This document shows, in pieces, positions 62,648 through 64,000 of a DNA stretch of 64,000 nucleotides (position 1 is the first letter of the stretch; the number at the start of each line of letters is the position of its first letter). Position numbers and translations under genes: made by a program. The DNA lies in contig CAMBMO010000001.1 of assembly GCA_945868805.1 (NCBI GenBank), positions 62,001-126,000 of the forward strand. The letters run 5' to 3'. The notes under the pieces were generated by a model. That model did no database searches and was not told the origin of the DNA. It saw only the letters and a list, made by a program, of their open reading frames with translations. This stretch comes from Singulisphaera sp. GP187. GTDB taxonomy: Bacteria; Planctomycetota; Phycisphaerae; Phycisphaerales; SM1A02.

Positions 62648-64000
62648 TCACTCCGCCGTCGGTGGCACTTCGATGTCGCCATCTCCGTCGCCTTCCATGA
62701 AACTCGTGAGGCGTTGTCGTCGAACCGGATGCTGCAATTTGCGCAGTGCCTTGCTTTCGACCTGACGAACTCGTTCGCGCGTGACCTTGAAAATTCGACC
62801 GACTTCTTCGAGCGTGTATGTGTAACCGTCACCGATGCCGTAGCGAAGCTTCAAGATCTCGCGCTCTCGGTAGGTGAGGGTTTTCAGAACATCGTTGATC
62901 CGGGTCCGAAGCATTTCGCTCGCGGCGGAGATGCTTGGAGCTTCCTGTCGTTCGTCTTCGATGAAATCGCCGAAGTGCGAATCTTCGCTTTCGCCAACGG
63001 GTCGATCAAGGGAGATCGGATGGCGGGAAATCTTCAAGACCCGCTTCACTTCTTCGACTGGCATCTTTGCCTTTGCGGCGATCTCGTCGTGATTCGGCTC
63101 GTGGCCGAGTTCCTGAAGAAGGTGCTTCTGGATGTTGCGCAGTTTCGACATCGTTTCGATCATGTGAACGGGGACACGGATCGTGCGCGCATGATCCGCA
63201 ATCGCTCGCGTGATCGCCTGCCTGATCCACCAGGTCGCGTACGTCGAGAACTTGTATCCACGCTTGTACTCGTACTTGTCGACCGCGCGCATAAGTCCCG
63301 TATTGCCCTCCTGAATGATGTCCAGGAATGGCAACCCTCGGTTTCGATACTTCTTCGCGATCGACACAACGAGTCGCAAATTACCACCCGAAAGCGCACG
63401 CTTGGCAAGTTCGTGTTCGACGAAGATCTGTCCGATCGATCGAACTCGTTTCCCGAGATCAATCGGATTCTCGAGAACCAAGTTCTGCAGTCCCGACAAC
63501 TCCTCGCGCTGAACCTGCGTGTCTTCGGCTTCATACCGTTCTGGATTCTTCTCGGCGCGCTCGATCAGGCGACCCAGCTCTTCGCATTTTCGATTCACGC
63601 TGTTGAGCTTTCTCATCAGTGGCTGAATTCGACCGGTTCGAAGACAACACTCCTCGATCAGCGTCGAGATACGACGGCGATTTGCCCACATCTTCTGGCG
63701 AATGGACTCGATGCGATCCTCGGTCAGATCGCCCGAATCCAATTGGCTCCACAGCTTGGCGTTCTGCTCGAGCTTGATGCGAATCGTTCCCAAGTTGTAT
63801 GGAATTCGTGAGGCAATGCGCTCCTTCGCGTTCGATTCCGCTGTTGAGATTCGCATCGTTCGATCGAATGGCAGAGTGCCCTCGTGCACCTGTTGGAGAA
63901 TCTCAACCGCTTGCGAAGCGCAATACTCGCTCTCAAGAACCATCCGCCGAAAAATGTAACGACTCATCTCGATCTTCTTCGCAAGACGAATCTCTTCTTC
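62648..64000 (-). CDS. rpoD: Primary RNA polymerase sigma factor (RpoD/SigA), 5' end beyond window
   Basis: 451 codons in the window, frame still open at 64000; the residues there ([11 protein letters not shown]) are region 1.2, so the true start is outside and ATG 63967 is internal. Region 2 ([41 protein letters not shown]), region 3 ([18 protein letters not shown]) and region 4 ([35 protein letters not shown]) are all present and intact. A region of about 120 residues between 1.2 and 2 (rich in Arg/Glu) is longer than in short sigma factors. Directs housekeeping transcription. Confidence 0.96.
   Translation of the reverse strand, partial: EEEIRLAKKIEMSRYIFRRMVLESEYCASQAVEILQQVHEGTLPFDRTMRISTAESNAKERIASRIPYNLGTIRIKLEQNAKLWSQLDSGDLTEDRIESIRQKMWANRRRISTLIEECCLRTGRIQPLMRKLNSVNRKCEELGRLIERAEKNPERYEAEDTQVQREELSGLQNLVLENPIDLGKRVRSIGQIFVEHELAKRALSGGNLRLVVSIAKKYRNRGLPFLDIIQEGNTGLMRAVDKYEYKRGYKFSTYATWWIRQAITRAIADHARTIRVPVHMIETMSKLRNIQKHLLQELGHEPNHDEIAAKAKMPVEEVKRVLKISRHPISLDRPVGESEDSHFGDFIEDERQEAPSISAASEMLRTRINDVLKTLTYREREILKLRYGIGDGYTYTLEEVGRIFKVTRERVRQVESKALRKLQHPVRRQRLTSFMEGDGDGDIEVPPTAE

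Overview
The window reads like a chromosomal segment of a Planctomycetota bacterium, most likely class Phycisphaerae. This rests on gene content, not on a 16S or whole-genome comparison: very large secreted proteins ending in dockerin-like calcium-loop pairs (DxNxDGxxDxxD followed by LLxxWG), a repeated cysteine-rich module, a Minf_1886-type protein (a family largely confined to Planctomycetes and Verrucomicrobia), a small WXG100-like protein of the planctomycete kind, and a FlgI-like lipoprotein. No phage, insertion sequence or CRISPR array was seen. Most genes are housekeeping or respiratory. Two genes run off the window edges: a secreted Cys-rich protein at base 1 and the primary sigma factor at base 64000.

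Layout. Bases 1-4030 (minus) hold two related secreted proteins separated by a strong hairpin terminator. Bases 4355-8917 (minus) hold a three-gene unit: a CvpA-like membrane protein, a membrane-anchored PilB/GspE-like protein that has lost its Walker A lysine, and an intact PilT-like ATPase. guaB follows (plus) with a promoter that predicts a leaderless mRNA, then tRNA-Leu. Bases 10775-20615 (plus) are a respiratory operon: CuA/haem-c subunit II, subunits I and III of a haem-copper oxidase, a membrane protein, a dihaem lipoprotein, Rieske protein, cytochrome b fused to cytochrome c, a CtaG-polyferredoxin fusion and a FixH-like protein. An FMN-dependent alpha-hydroxy-acid dehydrogenase comes next. 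Bases 21928-27576 are an imuA-imuB-dnaE2 translesion mutagenesis cassette.

Bases 27527-33022 (minus) hold a transglutaminase-fold protein lacking its catalytic Cys and His, an MlaE permease, a secreted lamin-tail-like/dockerin protein and an OmpA-like lipoprotein. A Minf_1886 protein and an AI-2E family permease (plus) face ffh, polX and tRNA-Arg (minus). Bases 38434-45189 (minus) are nuoJKLMN, the membrane arm of complex I without the peripheral-arm genes. pgsA and pgpA (plus) give phosphatidylglycerol synthesis. lysA, a SRPBCC protein and a small membrane protein (minus) are followed by a single-domain asparaginase (plus), smc, a FlgI-like lipoprotein and tRNA-Val.

The most distinctive locus is 55988-61114 (minus): a WXG100-like protein, two small unknown proteins and a 1333-residue FtsK/SpoIIIE ATPase with one intact and apparently two degenerate nucleotide-binding domains. 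The genes overlap or nearly touch, which is the minimal signature of a type VII-like secretion apparatus. A succinate-semialdehyde dehydrogenase diverges from it and the primary sigma factor closes the window. Two themes cross gene boundaries. Several genes without a Shine-Dalgarno sequence have a -10-like hexamer exactly six bases before the start codon. Short in-frame tandem repeats sit in non-conserved parts of four unrelated proteins.
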